Shown one piece after another: positions 62,104-64,000 of a stretch of DNA of 64,000 bases. The number at the start of each line of letters is the position of its first letter. Position 1 is the first letter of the stretch. The notes under the pieces were generated by a model. It saw nothing but the letters and a program-made list of their open reading frames with translations, was not told the DNA's origin and made no database searches. Position numbers and translations under genes: made by a program. This stretch comes from Brachycybe producta. Its lineage: Eukaryota > Arthropoda > Diplopoda > Playtdesmida > Andrognathidae. The stretch is taken from the NCBI GenBank assembly GCA_036925085.1, contig JAUPFP010000032.1:825501-889500 (forward strand), written 5' to 3'.

Positions 62104-64000
62104 ATGCCTTCCTCATGTAGTGCTGTAAATTGTGTGAATAGATTTGAAAAGGGAAAGAATAGATCATTTTTTAAGTAAGTATATTTTATTTCATTTGGTA
62201 AAGTGGGTTGAGTTGGTCCACATACCTAAACTGGAACACTTTTCTTTTATCAATAAAATGAATAGTTACCACTTAGACTAATAGTCTTAGATTAGCACTG
62301 AAAATCACAATTCTACAGTTTTATTTTATTCATTTATACTGTTTTATACCCAGCATTCTTTTCAGATATATAGTGTAAATTTTATCATTTTATTGAAAGT
62401 GGTCCAAAATAGGTAGTCACCAAAAATGGCTACATTTGAACACTTTTATTAATTGTGTAGGCAAATGGCATCCTAGTTATATGAGACATCTTTACAAGCC
62501 TCTAAAGGTTTAATATCCTGAATTTCTACTGAAGGTTTCCATTAAAAGACATTGATCTTACGAAGAAATGGGTTGCAGCTATGAAAAGAGATTCATGGAC
62601 TCTGGTGTAGTCCCATCTGTTTTTAAATTTCCTGATCAGGTCAGCGGCCACCTCCAAGGAACGTGTTCAACTTCAACAGAAACGGAAACTAAAGAATGAA
62701 GACTGTTGTGAAATTCCAGGTATACAACACGTTCATTGCTATATTGGCATGATGAAATTCCTACTGTGCTAATATACATAATACAGATATAGAGCCGGAG
62801 ATTCAGCCACCAGTATCGATTGAAATGATATTAACAGACCACGGGTATGCCTTACAAAGTCCCAGGAAAGTGAAGAAAATGTCAACGGCTAGGTAAGGCA
62901 TTACACATGGTGAAACAAGGCGCAAAATGCCAAAAAAAGAAGTGTGCCAACCAACATGAAGTAACATTAGGTTTAAGACGTGGATTCTCTGAAACAGGTG
63001 CCCTCATTACAGAAAATTGTTTTGATGGGGTCTTGAAAGATTTGCTAATAAATCATGCAAATGGGTTTAAAAAGAACAAGCACCAGAACAGGTTAAAACA
63101 TTTGCCCTAACACTGAATTTCTATTCTACCAAGGCATACAATTATTTGAGGAAATTTATAAAGCTTCCACACCCTCATACGATCCGTCATTGGGCTTTAG
63201 CAGTTGATGGGAGACCTGGTTTTACAGAAGAAAGGTTTTGCAAAATTCGTTCACACATTAAGAACAATGGACCTGTTCTAGGGTGTTTAATGATGGTCGA
63301 AATTGCCATCAAGAAAGGATTGGACTGGGATGGAAAACAAGTGATAGGCTACTGTGATTTGGGGAATGCAAACATTGAAAATGATAATTGTCCAGTTGCC
63401 AAAGAGGCACTTGTATTCATGTTGACTGCTGTTAACTACAGTTGGGAAATACCAATTGGATATTGTTTGATTGCTGGTTTAAATGCTGATACGAGAATAA
63501 ATTTAATTAACCAGTATATAGAGAAATTACATGATATTGGTGTTAGAGTTGTTGCCTTAACTTGTGATTGCACTTCAACAAATAAGGCAGTGCTTGATGG
63601 TCTTGGTGTGAACCTTAATAGTAACCGAAAAAGCTGGTTTGCACATCCATCTGATGAATTGCAAAAGGTTTATTGCTTACTGGATGCTGCTCATATGCTA
63701 AAATTAGCTAGGAACCTTATTGGTGACAAAAAAGTCCTCATTGATGGGACTGTAAGTACAAATTGCAATAAAATTGATTGGCAATACTTTTGTGAGTTGG
63801 AAAAACTCCAAAGTAGCCAAGGGTTGCATGCTGCTAACAAGCTTTGCACTCAGCATATACAATGGCAACCACAAAAAATGAAAGTTTCTTTAGCTGCCCA
63901 GACTTTGAGCAATTCAGTTGGCAATGCAATGGAGTTCTGTAGAGATTTGGGCATAAAACAATTTACCAATTGTGAACCAACTGTAAAATTTGCAAAAATG
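62104..64000 (+). pseudogene. Decayed THAP/P-element-type transposase (THAP9-like), partial
   Basis: This is a DNA transposase of the P-element superfamily. Exon 1 (62104-62174) gives MPSSCSAVNCVNRFEKGK, the C..C half of a THAP zinc finger, with donor AA|GTAAGT. Exon 2 (62535-62719) continues FPLKDIDLTKKWVAAMKRD, but the middle of the domain with the second Cys and His is missing. The frame then hits a stop, and a fragment GVVPSVFKFPDQ follows in another frame. Exon 3 (62787-62892) holds TDHGYALQSPRKVKK. The RNase H-like region is open from about 63070 to the window end (FALTLNFYSTKAYNYLRKF, KKGLDWDGKQVIGYCDLGN, WEIPIGYCLIAGLN, LLDAAHMLKLARNLI, KMKVSLAAQTLSNSVGNAM) after a frameshift in an A-run near 63070. 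It runs off the right edge. Confidence 0.8.

Overview
The window is nuclear DNA from a multicellular animal, most likely an invertebrate. It has GT-AG introns, two recognisable metazoan genes, an RTE-type LINE, hAT-like and palindromic MITEs, LTRs, a THAP/P-element relative, and AT-rich introns packed with minisatellites. I cannot name the species or phylum. There are no bacterial operons, CRISPR arrays or rRNA genes, and I found no convincing tRNA.

Layout. (1) 1-3043: the 3' part of a GC-rich LTR retrotransposon, with an unrecognised 703-codon ORF followed by a probable 3' LTR. (2) 3884-32859, + strand: a 21-exon gene for a BLTP3 homologue (UHRF1BP1 / UHRF1BP1L, also called SHIP164), a bridge-like lipid-transfer protein. 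The exon model was built by hand; every junction is in phase and the exons sum to 1,394 codons plus stop. Intron 4 holds a nearly intact antisense RTE LINE with an 18-bp target-site duplication. Intron 5 holds a 9.7-kb satellite built from two modules of 45 and 39 bp. Intron 17 holds a 2.1-kb palindrome with a triplicated right arm. (3) 32860-39562: an intergenic spacer of nested inverted-repeat elements and LINE debris. (4) 39563-60053, + strand: a 20-exon gene for an ELAPOR1/2 homologue (KIAA1324/EIG121 family), a type I endosome-lysosome membrane protein. The exons sum to 988 codons plus stop. Many of its introns carry their own minisatellite or palindromic MITE. (5) 60634-60959, - strand: two probable 3' exons of an unidentified convergent gene. 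(6) 62104-64000, + strand: a decayed THAP/P-element-type transposase that runs off the right edge.

How the genes relate. The BLTP3 family moves lipid between membranes in the early endosome and trans-Golgi pathway. The ELAPOR family are sorting or trafficking receptors of the Golgi-endosome-lysosome route. They lie head to tail about 6.7 kb apart. A shared role is only an inference from family knowledge. A canonical RFX X-box lies about 165 bp upstream of the ELAPOR start codon.

The most unusual content is the repeat biology: a two-module satellite that keeps about 9.6 kb of antisense sequence almost free of stops, clusters of the palindrome AACCGGTT (the Grainyhead consensus) in two introns of one gene, and at least five nested insertions whose order can be read directly.
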